This document shows positions 1 to 8,717 of a stretch of 64,000 nucleotides of DNA, piece by piece. Position numbers and translations under genes: made by a program. Below the pieces are notes generated by a model. That model did not search any database and was not told the origin of the DNA. It saw only the letters and a program-made list of their open reading frames with translations. Every line of letters starts with the position of its first letter. Position 1 is the stretch's first letter. The stretch is from Sphingopyxis sp. (GTDB lineage: Bacteria > Pseudomonadota > Alphaproteobacteria > Sphingomonadales > Sphingomonadaceae): assembly GCA_002733865.1 (NCBI GenBank), contig NVXM01000032.1, positions 1 through 64,000 of the forward strand, given 5' to 3'.

Positions 1-1481
1 CCCGGTGTTCCCGGAGCGCCTGCGTCACCGGTAGCGCCCTTGGCGCCAGTAGGACCAACGGCCCCGACTTTGCCGTCGGCACCCGCATTGCCCTCGGGAC
101 CCTGTGGTCCGACCGGACCCGGTGTACCCGGTGCACCCGTGTCACCGGTAGCACCCTTGGCACCAGTGGGACCATCGGCACCGACTTTGCCATCGGCACC
201 CGCATCACCGACGGGGCCTTGAGGCCCTTGAGGCCCCGGTCTACCTTGGGCCCCTTCATCACCGACGGGCCCCTTTGGTCCGATCGGGCCTGGTGTTCCC
301 GGAGCACCCGCATCGCCGGTAGCACCCTTGGCACCAGCATCACCCTCGGGGCCTTTGGGACCAGTCGGACCCGGTCTGCCGTCTGCACCATCGGCACCAG
401 CATCACCCACCGGACCTTTTGGCCCGATCGGACCCGGTGTTCCCGGAGCGCCTGCGTCACCGGTAGCACCCTTGGCCCCAGCATCACCCACGGGACCTTT
501 TGGTCCGATCGGGCCTGGTGTTCCCGGCGCACCCGCGTCACCGGTAGCACCCTTGGCACCAGTGGGACCAACGGCACCGACCTTGCCATCGGCACCAGCA
601 TCACCGACGGGGCCTTGAGGCCCTTGAGGCCCCGGTCTACCTTGGGCCCCAGCATCACCGACGGGCCCCTTTGGTCCGATCGGGCCTGGTGTGCCCGGAG
701 CACCCGCATCACCGGTAGCACCCTTAGCGCCAGCGTCGCCCTCGGGGCCTTGGGGACCAGTCGGACCCGGTCTGCCGTCTGCACCATCGGCACCAGCATC
801 ACCTACGGGCCCCTTTGGTCCGATCGGGCCTGGTGTTCCCGGCGCACCCGCGTCGCCGGTAGCGCCCTTGGCGCCTGTGGGACCAACGGCACCGACTTTG
901 CCGTCGGCACCCGCATTACCCTCGGGACCCTGTGGTCCGACCGGACCCGGTGTGCCCGGTGCACCCGCGTCACCGGTAGCGCCCTTGGCACCAGCATCAC
1001 CCTCGGGGCCTTGGGGACCAGTCGGACCCGGTGTACCCGGCGCACCCGCGTCTCCGGTAGCGCCCTTGGCACCAGCATCACCCTCGGGGCCTTGTGGACC
1101 GGTCGGACCCGGTCTGCCCGGAGCACCATCTTCGCCATCGGCACCAGCATCACCCACTGGACCTTTTGGTCCGATCGGGCCCGGTGTTCCCGGCGCACCA
1201 TCTTCGCCATCGGCACCAGCATCGCCCTCGGGGCCCTGAGGGCCAGGAGGACCCGGTCTGCCGAATTGCCCGGGATCACCGACGGGCCCTTGAGGGCCTT
1301 CAGGACCTGGGGGCCCTGGAGGACCTGGAGGACCCTGCTCCCCGACTTGCGCCAAGGCTTGCTCTGTCTGAACAGCGGTGCCGCCCACTACTACAAGAGC
1401 GATAGATGAACTGTGGAGCAGGATTGCGAGCAATTGCTTGCGTCCCCTGCTGGCTGCCGTTGCGCGATTCAAGATTTTCAT
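1..1481 (-). CDS. Collagen-like (Gly-X-Y repeat) exported protein, 3' end cut by window edge
   Basis: Read on the minus strand from ATG 1481, this frame stays open to the left edge (about 493 codons). An N-terminal basic and hydrophobic stretch ends in ALA-Q (residues 1-45), which looks like a signal peptide. From Gly47 the protein is an unbroken Gly-X-Y series of about 149 triplets, the hallmark of collagen-type triple helices. It opens with GPPGPPGPPGPEG, then shuffles a few modules such as GAKGATGDAGAPGTPG, GPIGPKGPVGDAGADG and GPTGPQGPEGDAG. A G-rich Shine-Dalgarno lies just upstream. The C-terminal anchoring domain, if any, is outside the window, so surface attachment is inference. Proline- and alanine-rich frames on the plus strand here are shadows of the repeat. 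Confidence 0.85.
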   Translation of the reverse strand, partial: MKILNRATAASRGRKQLLAILLHSSSIALVVVGGTAVQTEQALAQVGEQGPPGPPGPPGPEGPQGPVGDPGQFGRPGPPGPQGPEGDAGADGEDGAPGTPGPIGPKGPVGDAGADGEDGAPGRPGPTGPQGPEGDAGAKGATGDAGAPGTPGPTGPQGPEGDAGAKGATGDAGAPGTPGPVGPQGPEGNAGADGKVGAVGPTGAKGATGDAGAPGTPGPIGPKGPVGDAGADGADGRPGPTGPQGPEGDAGAKGATGDAGAPGTPGPIGPKGPVGDAGAQGRPGPQGPQGPVGDAGADGKVGAVGPTGAKGATGDAGAPGTPGPIGPKGPVGDAGAKGATGDAGAPGTPGPIGPKGPVGDAGADGADGRPGPTGPKGPEGDAGAKGATGDAGAPGTPGPIGPKGPVGDEGAQGRPGPQGPQGPVGDAGADGKVGADGPTGAKGATGDTGAPGTPGPVGPQGPEGNAGADGKVGAVGPTGAKGATGDAGAPGTP

Positions 1482-1726
1482 TCCAATTTCCCCCCGTCGA
1501 ACAATCGCCGATTCGGGCCAAAGCTAGCGCCGGGAAAAGTTTGCCGGTATCGCCCGAAAGGGTGATCAAAAATATGCGGGCAACAGGGCTGCTGGCGGAC
1601 AAGTCGGGCAGCAGCCGAATATCAGGCTGGACCTGTCAGGGGTTGATGACTATCATGGTTCAGCCGTCCGCTTAACCGGATGAAAAATAATAATATTTTG
1701 GTATAGAACCAACGGGGTTACGCTAG
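1482..1726. promoter_or_regulatory. Divergent intergenic region between collagen-like gene and response regulator
   Basis: No convincing gene lies here. The segment separates two divergently transcribed genes and becomes AT-rich at 1680-1705 (TGAAAAATAATAATATTTTG), which would suit a promoter for the response regulator. I could not assign -35/-10 boxes with confidence. Confidence 0.3.
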
Positions 1727-2395
1727 TTGAATGCAAGGGAGACGGATCCGCTGAAGATCGCGGTGATCGACGATCACCGACTGTTTCTGGCCGGCTTCAC
1801 GCTGCTGCTGGAAAAATTTGACAAGCCCTTTGTTGTTACCCCGTTCGGCGAACCGGTATCACTGCTCCGTAGTCTGGATGACGGCCTGATATTCAATCTC
1901 ATCATCTGCGACCTCGTCATGCCGAGCATGAACGGCCTCGCTTTTGCGCAAGCCTTGCGCGACCAGTGCTCGATTCCGCTGATGATATTGTCCGGCATCA
2001 ACACTTACCCGCCGATTTCGGAAATGAAACAGCTGGGGGTTAGCGGCTTTGTTCACAAATCGGCAGATGATGCGGTTCTGTTGGCCGCCATTCAGACTAT
2101 ATTGGCAGGGAAAACCAGCTTTCCCGATGCTGGAGAGACAGGAGCAGAAGCGCAGGATCCAAATTTCGGGGCTGTCGCTGAGCCTTATGAGGTCGAATGC
2201 GTCCCGGTCTTGACTCAACGCCAGATCGAAGTCCTGCAACTGATTTCGAACGGTGCCTCCAACGCCGAAATCGCGACCAGCCTCGGGATTAGCGCGAATA
2301 CGGTAAAAACACATTTGCGGCAGATTTTCGATTTGCTGCAGGTCAACAAACGGACCGCCTGCGTGCGTGCCGCCCAGGCATTTGGTCTGATCTAG
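1727..2395 (+). CDS. Two-component response regulator, REC + LuxR-type HTH
   Basis: This is a 222-residue NarL/FixJ-type regulator. The receiver domain spans about residues 10-125, with the acidic pair in IAVIDDH, the phospho-acceptor Asp62 in ICDLVMPSMNG and the conserved lysine near residue 111. A LuxR helix-turn-helix covers about 160-222 (LTQRQIEVLQLISNGASNAE, then TVKTHLRQIF). An in-frame TAG directly precedes TTG 1727, so that TTG is the only good start; GGGG about 10 nt upstream is a weak ribosome site. Its stop overlaps the stop of the convergent hybrid kinase by 4 nt, and the two probably form one signalling system. Target genes are unknown. Confidence 0.88.
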   Translation: MNARETDPLKIAVIDDHRLFLAGFTLLLEKFDKPFVVTPFGEPVSLLRSLDDGLIFNLIICDLVMPSMNGLAFAQALRDQCSIPLMILSGINTYPPISEMKQLGVSGFVHKSADDAVLLAAIQTILAGKTSFPDAGETGAEAQDPNFGAVAEPYEVECVPVLTQRQIEVLQLISNGASNAEIATSLGISANTVKTHLRQIFDLLQVNKRTACVRAAQAFGLI

Positions 2396-4161
2396 CCTTC
2401 CGAATTATCGGGCTTTGGCGGCGGCGCGATGGTCCGGTCGAGTATCGCCCATATCTCGTCCGGTTCCACCGGTTTGTGAAGGAACTCGATATCCGCACGG
2501 GCTTGGTCGATATCGATCCTGCCCATTTGCCCACTCATCAGGATTGCGGGCACGGTCTCGTTCACTTCTTCCCTGAGCGATTCGATGAGCTCCAGACCAT
2601 ATTGGTCATGGCCCAGCTGCTGGTCGATAATCAGCAGCGCCGGAACGGCTGATGTCCTGCTGACCAACTGGACAGCATCCTGCTGATTGGTTGCGGAAAT
2701 CACCTGGCAGTTCCAGGTCGAGAGCAGCTGGGTCATCGAGACCAGCACCGACTCATCATCATCGACAATCACAACCAGCGGCGACATATCAAACCGCTGG
2801 ATTGCAGATAGGTCATGGTTTTTCAGAATCCGGTCGCTGGTCGTGACCGGAAGCGCGAAGGAAAACCGCGTGCCCACACCCGGTTCAGAATGCAGCGTCA
2901 TTTCAATCGCCAATAATCTGCAAAGCCGCCTGACAATTGCCAATCCCAGCCCCAGGCCCTTGGGATTGTCGCCGCTCACGGCATCCAGCTGTACATATTC
3001 ATCGAATATCCGGTCGAGATCGTCGCTGTGAATACCCGGTCCGTTGTCAGAAATCTCGACGACCGCATGATCATCGACATGGCGCAGCGAAAATTTGACT
3101 GTTCCGCCAGCCGTTACAAATTTGCGGGCATTGGACAATATGTTCCGGATGATGCGAGCGAACAGGACCGGGTCGGTTACCGACTGAATATTTGCAAAAT
3201 CCGCGACCAGTTCGATTCTGGCATTATTGTCGGACAGAAACTCGCTCGCCAGTTTTTCACACAGGTCCGCCATATCGACCATCACCGGCTTGGGAACGAT
3301 CGCCCCGCTGTCGATCCGGGAAACATCGACAATGCCCTGCAACAATTCCTTTTGCGCCCGCCAACTGTCCTGAACCTGGTCGAGCAACGCGATCTGTTCC
3401 GGCTTTTCGAGCGTATCCCGGAGTGCCTGCATGAAAAAGCCTTGCGACTGGAGAGGCTGCGAAAGGTCGTGGCCGGTTGCGGCGAGAAAGCGCGTTTTTT
3501 CCTCGGAAGCCTTTTGAATGGTCTTGTTTTGCCCGATGACCCGCTCGGTCAGCGCCTTCTTCTGTCGCGCCGAAATTGTGTCTCGGGTTTCGATTTCGAC
3601 CCGTGCGCTCAGGAACATTGCGAAGGCGAAATAGATCATCATCGCGAAACCGACCAGGCCAAATGGTGCGGGCGCATTGATCATCAGGAACGCGCTGAAT
3701 GGCGGGACCGCGAATATGGCCAATGCGATATAGCCGGGCCGATAGGCGGAGCTGGGCAATATCCCGCCCATCGTGATGCTCGACACCAGCAAGCAGCCGG
3801 TGAAGACGGTATATTCCAGCTGGAAATCGGTCTGGTAAATGGCGACTGCACCCCACACTATCCCCGTCAAAGCGGAAACGATTGTATGGCCAACCAGATA
3901 GGAAGCATGATTCTCGCGGGTTATACCGTTTGGTGCCTTAAGCTTGGCATAAAGAAAGGTAACCACCACCATGGCGGTGCCGCTGGCGAGCCAGAGCGTC
4001 GCAATGTCGGGGCCGCTGACGAAATACATGATCGCAGCGGTGTAGCTGATCAAAAACTGGACGATCAGGCACGAACCGCCGACCCGCTTTTTCAGCATCG
4101 TCGCCTGTTCAATCCTGAGTTCGACGAAATCAGTCGCAGAATTGTCAATATATTCAGGCAA
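2392..4161 (-). CDS. Membrane hybrid sensor histidine kinase (HisKA-HATPase-REC)
   Basis: The N-terminal 190 residues are mostly hydrophobic, with about six membrane segments and no obvious periplasmic sensor domain. A HisKA domain follows, with the phospho-acceptor His in FLAATGHDLSQPLQ (about residue 231). The HATPase_c domain has an N box (NILSNARKF), a G1 box (SDNGPGI) and a G2 box (GLGLGL). A C-terminal receiver domain carries its Asp in LLIIDQQLG (about 513). The HDLSQPLQ box is typical of hybrid kinases that signal through LuxR-type regulators, such as the one convergent here. The start is uncertain: TTG 4161 has AGGA 8 nt upstream, while TTG 4191 and ATG 4098 are alternatives. It overlaps the end of the upstream MFS gene, so the two are probably co-transcribed. 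Confidence 0.88.
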   Translation of the reverse strand: MPEYIDNSATDFVELRIEQATMLKKRVGGSCLIVQFLISYTAAIMYFVSGPDIATLWLASGTAMVVVTFLYAKLKAPNGITRENHASYLVGHTIVSALTGIVWGAVAIYQTDFQLEYTVFTGCLLVSSITMGGILPSSAYRPGYIALAIFAVPPFSAFLMINAPAPFGLVGFAMMIYFAFAMFLSARVEIETRDTISARQKKALTERVIGQNKTIQKASEEKTRFLAATGHDLSQPLQSQGFFMQALRDTLEKPEQIALLDQVQDSWRAQKELLQGIVDVSRIDSGAIVPKPVMVDMADLCEKLASEFLSDNNARIELVADFANIQSVTDPVLFARIIRNILSNARKFVTAGGTVKFSLRHVDDHAVVEISDNGPGIHSDDLDRIFDEYVQLDAVSGDNPKGLGLGLAIVRRLCRLLAIEMTLHSEPGVGTRFSFALPVTTSDRILKNHDLSAIQRFDMSPLVVIVDDDESVLVSMTQLLSTWNCQVISATNQQDAVQLVSRTSAVPALLIIDQQLGHDQYGLELIESLREEVNETVPAILMSGQMGRIDIDQARADIEFLHKPVEPDEIWAILDRTIAPPPKPDNSEG

Positions 4162-5470
4162 AGGCGCTATCCTGCTTTTGTTCCAGCCCAAAATCCGGCC
4201 CGATTTTCAGCACATAAAGGGCAAGAAGCCTCAGCAGGATCGGCAAAGCCGAGTAGAAGAAAAAGAAGGTCAGCGTCGCATTCGGGCCAGCGGCTCCGGT
4301 TTCTTCAAAGCCGATATAGCCCAGCACCGGAAAGGCCAGCCCCATCGGGACGATGAAGGACAGTTTGGAAACGGAGTTCTTTACTGCCAGATACAGGCCG
4401 CCGAGGCGGTTGTTACCCTCGCGCTCCTTTTCATAGACGATATCCGCCAGCATCGAAGTCGGCATGGTCGCATCGGCGCCAAAGCTGCTACCGACGATGA
4501 TGCTGACGATAATCGCCCCCGTCACGTCGCCGGGGCCGACCACCGGCACGAGAGCGAGCGCAATCGAGCACAACAGGCTCGCCGCCATCCACGACGTTTT
4601 TTTGCTATAGCGCTTCGACAAATATATCCAGAACGGCAGGAAAGCCGCCGACGACAATAACAATATTCCGAGAAACAGACCGACAAGTTCGGCGGCTTGG
4701 ACGATATGGACAACATAGAGAACCATCAATGCGGCGACCAGCGAATTGGCGGTTTGAACAATCAGAAAACTGCCGAGCAGGTAGCGGTATCGCCGATCCG
4801 CGAGCACCGACTTCAAGGCTTCGACCGTGGTCAATCGTGGGCTGCTGATGATCCTGGCCGGGGTCGGCACCGATGCAAGAAATATCGCGAGCCCGATGAA
4901 ACAGAGCGCGATTATCGCAAATGCAATAACGTTGAGCGCTTCGCCGATGGAATAGCCCATGATGAAGGGCAGTGCGGCAGCCACGATGGCCCCGACCACC
5001 TGAAACATGGCTTTCGATCCCGCGAGCAATGATCGTTCATGGACATGAGGAGAGACTTCCAGCCCGATCGAAGAATAGGGCACGTCCAATATCGTGTAGA
5101 ATAGAAAATAGAGGCCACTCGCCAACATCAGATATGCGGGCCCGATGGCATCGGGAGGGGACAGAAACAGATAGGCCGAGAGGCTGAAGCCAAACACGCC
5201 GGCGATCATCCACGGCTTGCGCGGTCCGAACCGCGACCGCGTCTCGTCACTCCAGTGTCCGATAAGCGGGTCGGTGAATATATCGAATAGCCGGCCAAAG
5301 ACGAATATCGCACCGACGAGGCCCAATCCAAGGCCCATATCGACCGCATAATAGGTCGGCAGATACATCGCCATGGCGAGCCCACCCATCGCCAAGGGCG
5401 TGGTCAGCAGCCCAAAGCATATTATCTGCCAGGCATTGAATGTGCGGACACTGTCGTCACCTTTATACAT
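4154..5470 (-). CDS. MFS transporter, GPH (MelB-like) sugar:cation symporter family
   Basis: This polytopic membrane protein of about 438 residues has roughly 12 hydrophobic segments. The loop FDIFTDPLIGHWSDETRSRF, with GPRKPW just after it, is the conserved loop 2-3 signature of the glycoside-pentoside-hexuronide:cation symporters. Substrate cannot be told from sequence; sphingomonad members are often simply called MFS transporters. ATG 5470 (MYKGDDSVRTF) is preferred over an upstream in-frame start because the domain begins right after it and CAGGG lies upstream. The 3' end overlaps the hybrid kinase start region, so transporter and sensor may be co-expressed. Confidence 0.82.
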   Translation of the reverse strand: MYKGDDSVRTFNAWQIICFGLLTTPLAMGGLAMAMYLPTYYAVDMGLGLGLVGAIFVFGRLFDIFTDPLIGHWSDETRSRFGPRKPWMIAGVFGFSLSAYLFLSPPDAIGPAYLMLASGLYFLFYTILDVPYSSIGLEVSPHVHERSLLAGSKAMFQVVGAIVAAALPFIMGYSIGEALNVIAFAIIALCFIGLAIFLASVPTPARIISSPRLTTVEALKSVLADRRYRYLLGSFLIVQTANSLVAALMVLYVVHIVQAAELVGLFLGILLLSSAAFLPFWIYLSKRYSKKTSWMAASLLCSIALALVPVVGPGDVTGAIIVSIIVGSSFGADATMPTSMLADIVYEKEREGNNRLGGLYLAVKNSVSKLSFIVPMGLAFPVLGYIGFEETGAAGPNATLTFFFFYSALPILLRLLALYVLKIGPDFGLEQKQDSAFA

Positions 5471-5791
5471 GGACCCTGGGCAATACCCCTTTCGCGCTGA
5501 AGCTTTGTCGGGACGTCTCTCCAGACCCGTCTGGGTCATTTAAAGGAATCGCGCAACCGCCCTTTCGGGTGATTGTTCCGAGCGAAGTTAGGTCGATAGC
5601 GATGTTGGGGATAGGTCTTGCATTCGCCGATCCAACCCATTCCGACAAGGATCCGGCAAACGGCGACCCCGTCATCTGCAGCGTGGGCGATCCCAATCCG
5701 CGGACCTATCACCAAGGACGAGCAAATCGCTTCGGGAAGCCTCACCATCGGACAGATCTACGCTTATCCGATCAGTGTCACCATCGCCCGG
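5471..5791. other. Intergenic region, no gene seen
   Basis: This 321-bp stretch lies between the MFS start and the end of the isochorismatase-family gene, both on the minus strand. Short open frames occur on both strands but none has a ribosome site with recognisable protein content. It presumably holds the promoter of the MFS-kinase unit and the 3' end of the upstream unit. Confidence 0.3.
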
Positions 5792-6421
5792 CTAGTTCAG
5801 CTGGCGCAGGAACTGGATCGTCTCTTGCTCGCCGACCACGTCGGCATATTTCGCGTTCATATCGAACAGATTGGCCTCGTGCGGCGCGTCATGCCGGTCG
5901 CCGCAGGCTTCGGCGACGACGGCCGTGCGGAAGCCGTGCGACATTGCGTCAACACAGCTAGCGCGCACGCAGCCGCTGGTGGTGAGGCCCGTCAGCAGCA
6001 CGCTATCCACGCCCATTGCGGTGAGCGTCGAGGCGAGCGAGGTGCCGAAAAAAGCGCTGGGATATTGTTTCATGATGACCAGTTCGTCATCCTGGGGTTC
6101 CAGTCCCTCAGCAAAGGCGCCCATTGGGTTGCCCTCGATAAAATAGCGCAGCGGTGCAGCCTTTTCGAAGAAGCGGCCGCCGTCGATGGCGCTTGGATGA
6201 TAGGATACGCCCGTCAAAATCACCGGAACTTTTGCTGCCCGCGCGGCTTGGCGGACGCGCAGGGCCGAGGCGAGCGCATCGTCTACCTCGGCATATAGAT
6301 CGCATTCCGGATCAAAATATCCCTGGCAGAAATCGATGAGGATCAGGGCCGGTCGCTCGCCAAAGCCGACTTTGACGTCAAAGGCCTTGCGATAATTTTC
6401 GAGCAGATCGTCTTCGCTCAT
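5792..6421 (-). CDS. Isochorismatase-family cysteine hydrolase
   Basis: This 209-residue protein has the isochorismatase-like fold. Motifs for the catalytic triad are visible: Asp in ALILIDFCQGYF, Lys in VIMKQYPSAFF and Cys in GLTTSGCVRASCVDA, with the usual non-proline cis-peptide context before the cysteine. Family members hydrolyse amides or vinyl ethers (N-carbamoylsarcosine amidase, nicotinamidase, isochorismatase); the N-carbamoylsarcosine amidase group looks closest, but the substrate is open. Start ATG 6421 (MSEDDLLENY) has GAAAGGA upstream; an in-frame extension to 6529 is rich in Pro/Arg and unlikely. It is transcribed in the same direction as the thioesterase/fusion pair but 150 bp away. 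Confidence 0.82.
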   Translation of the reverse strand: MSEDDLLENYRKAFDVKVGFGERPALILIDFCQGYFDPECDLYAEVDDALASALRVRQAARAAKVPVILTGVSYHPSAIDGGRFFEKAAPLRYFIEGNPMGAFAEGLEPQDDELVIMKQYPSAFFGTSLASTLTAMGVDSVLLTGLTTSGCVRASCVDAMSHGFRTAVVAEACGDRHDAPHEANLFDMNAKYADVVGEQETIQFLRQLN

Positions 6422-6572
6422 CGGGCTATTTTCCTTTCGTGGCGGAGTACCCCGTTTCACCGGGGTTGGGGCCATCTCTTCAGGGTTGGTAATAGTGGAC
6501 AGGATGGCTGGCCGGATGGCGTTGCGCAAGCCATTGCGTGAAAAATCTGGCCGCGGGCAAGGGGTGTCGGGT

Positions 6573-8717
6573 TCAGCGGGCTTTCCTGGCGCTGACCAGG
6601 CAATAGCGCAAAATCGACCGGCGATAGGCCACCCCCAGAAACCATCCCGTTACCCGATATTTGACCAGGCTCGACCATGGCAGAGTTGCGCTGGACGCGG
6701 TGCGCTTGCGACCGAGCTTTTGCATGGCGCGTGCAAAGCCGGGCATCACATGGTCACTGATATCGATGATCCGGACATGTTCAAAGCCGCAGTCCCGCAA
6801 TTCGCGCAGATAGCGGTGCCGGTGCACCATATTGTCTTCCGCAATATGCGAACGGCGCAGCATCCAGCATAGCATCCGATGAGCCCATGAGCCCGTGTCA
6901 TGCTGGTCCGCAAGCATGAAGTCGCTGAGCGTAAGACTTCCGGATGCGGCCAGATGCTGTTGCGCCAGTCGAAAAAAGCCCAGTCTGCTGGGGAAATGAT
7001 AGGCGCAATCCAGCGCCAGAACATGGGTGGGCCTGGCACCGCCGAGCGTGGTGCTCCAGAGATCCGGATCGTTGATGTCACCTTCCGCGATGGCGCTGGC
7101 CTCGGACTCGAAGCCGGCGTTCCTCAGCTTCGCTTTGGCAAAGCGGGTCTGGCTATGGGACAGGTTTGCGCCGTGAATCCCGGCAATGTGAAAATGTTGC
7201 AACCAGAGCAGCAATTGATCGCCGCAGCCAAAGCCGGCGTCGAACACTAGCGCGTCCCGGTCGAGCCCCGCCTGCTCGCCCAGTATCAGGGCCAGTGCGC
7301 GGCACGCGTCGGAATAATCCTCTGCATTCTGCCAATAGCCGAGATTGCCCCATGACTGACCTGTGCGGTTGAGAGCCAGTTCGGCCAGATCGTGAAATTC
7401 CGCCATGGCGCAGCCGGCGGCGGCGCTGTGTTTCCAGGGGATCACGGCACCCAGATGCTCCGCCACGGCCACCGAAGAATCCACCGCGGCCTCAAGCAGC
7501 GGAATTTTTTCCGCCATATAGGATCCGCAGAGCCAGAGCTGATTGCCCGGTGCGCTCTGGCTTTTGCGCAATGCGTTTAACGCCTTGCGGCTGTCGCGGG
7601 TGACGGTTGGCCGCGTGAAATCGACTCTTGCCAATTCCCGGTTCGGGGCAATACGGCGCATCGGGTTCCAGGTCTGGAAAACCGTTTCCTGACCCGATAG
7701 ACGGTCAATCGCCTTGGTCAGATCAACCGAGACTTCGGCTCTGCTGCTACCCCTGGGAACATGATAGCTGACCGGGGACAGGCCGGCTGCCGGAGCCGGG
7801 AGAATGGCGGTGTCAGTGTGGACGCTCATACTGGAGCGTTCGAAGGGGATACGCTCCAGCAACGCCCGCCGATCGTCAAAACCGGATATCATGGCGGCCG
7901 CTTGCTGCGCCTGAGCCGCAACGATCACCTGATCGAACAGATGCTCCGCGCCTGCCTGTGTCACTACGCGCAACTGTTCGCCAGTCGGCTCGATCAGAGC
8001 GATCGGGCACTTGGTTTGCAGATCAACATCGACCAGCATCCGCGGCACGATATCGTCGACGCCCTTCGCGGCGCTCATGATACCGATCTGGTGGATCCCG
8101 CAGGTCAGATATTCGAGCATGATATCGGCCGGATAGTCACGCACCGCCTGATAGTCGCAGGTGCAGGTGACCGACATCATCGGCAGCAGGACAGTGTCGA
8201 CGAAATGCCTGTCGGCACCGGATTGCTCCAGATAGTCACCGAAGGTCAGGGAGGCCAGATCGGATCGTTTGCTATCCCGCTCGGCGCGGGCAAAAAACCG
8301 GCGGCTCTGCAAGCCGATCGACCAGGCGGAAGCGCTCAGCCAGCTGCGTCCTTTCAGATAAGAGACTTGTGAGTCGCCCCAGCGCAGATTGCCGTAATGC
8401 AGCAGGACACGACCGGTTTCATCGGAGAATATGCCGCTATGGTCGCTGGTGATCATCTCCACGCCGATATGATCGTAGAGTGCAAACAGATTCTCGTAAT
8501 AGCCGCGGCAGAAAATGCGCAACGGGATGTCGATCCGGCGGGTGATGCCATGGCTGGTATAATCGACGCTGTGCGCGCCCATGCCGGCGCGGGCCTGGCT
8601 CTCAAAAACCGTGACCTGATATTTATCCTTCAACAGATAGGCAGCAGACAGTCCGGCAATACCCGTGCCGATAACGGCGAGACTGGGTTTATGCCGGGTG
8701 TTTGTGCCGGTTCCCAT
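6573..8717 (-). CDS. FAD-dependent oxidoreductase fused to SAM-dependent methyltransferase
   Basis: This is one open frame of 714 residues. The N-terminal part (about 1-430) is an amine-oxidase-like flavoprotein with the dinucleotide motif AVIGTGIAGLSAAY near residue 15 and the C-terminal FAD-contact region LWLCGSYMAEKIPLLEAAVDS; it resembles the predicted NAD/FAD-binding proteins found beside cyclopropane-fatty-acid synthases. The C-terminal part (about 440-714) is a class I methyltransferase with motif I FDAGFGCGDQ, LSHSQTRFAKAKLRNAGF and LALDCAYHFPSRLGFFR, as in CFA synthase/tocopherol-type small-molecule methyltransferases. Its ATG overlaps the thioesterase stop by one base (TGATG), implying translational coupling. 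A role in modifying a lipid or fatty-acyl substrate is inference. The upstream in-frame extension lies inside the thioesterase gene and was dropped. Confidence 0.8.
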   Translation of the reverse strand: MGTGTNTRHKPSLAVIGTGIAGLSAAYLLKDKYQVTVFESQARAGMGAHSVDYTSHGITRRIDIPLRIFCRGYYENLFALYDHIGVEMITSDHSGIFSDETGRVLLHYGNLRWGDSQVSYLKGRSWLSASAWSIGLQSRRFFARAERDSKRSDLASLTFGDYLEQSGADRHFVDTVLLPMMSVTCTCDYQAVRDYPADIMLEYLTCGIHQIGIMSAAKGVDDIVPRMLVDVDLQTKCPIALIEPTGEQLRVVTQAGAEHLFDQVIVAAQAQQAAAMISGFDDRRALLERIPFERSSMSVHTDTAILPAPAAGLSPVSYHVPRGSSRAEVSVDLTKAIDRLSGQETVFQTWNPMRRIAPNRELARVDFTRPTVTRDSRKALNALRKSQSAPGNQLWLCGSYMAEKIPLLEAAVDSSVAVAEHLGAVIPWKHSAAAGCAMAEFHDLAELALNRTGQSWGNLGYWQNAEDYSDACRALALILGEQAGLDRDALVFDAGFGCGDQLLLWLQHFHIAGIHGANLSHSQTRFAKAKLRNAGFESEASAIAEGDINDPDLWSTTLGGARPTHVLALDCAYHFPSRLGFFRLAQQHLAASGSLTLSDFMLADQHDTGSWAHRMLCWMLRRSHIAEDNMVHRHRYLRELRDCGFEHVRIIDISDHVMPGFARAMQKLGRKRTASSATLPWSSLVKYRVTGWFLGVAYRRSILRYCLVSARKAR

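Noticed and set aside
1..1300. Regular DNA repeats resembling a CRISPR or satellite array
   Set aside because: The period and content follow Gly-X-Y codons; there are no unique spacers.
40..1405. Several plus-strand Pro/Ala/Gly and Arg/Ser/Thr-rich frames over 1-1.4 kb
   Set aside because: They are complements and shifted frames of the collagen Gly-X-Y repeat on the minus strand, which has the signal peptide and ribosome site.
3028..4356. 442-codon plus-strand frame
   Set aside because: Antisense to the hybrid histidine kinase; no recognisable domain.
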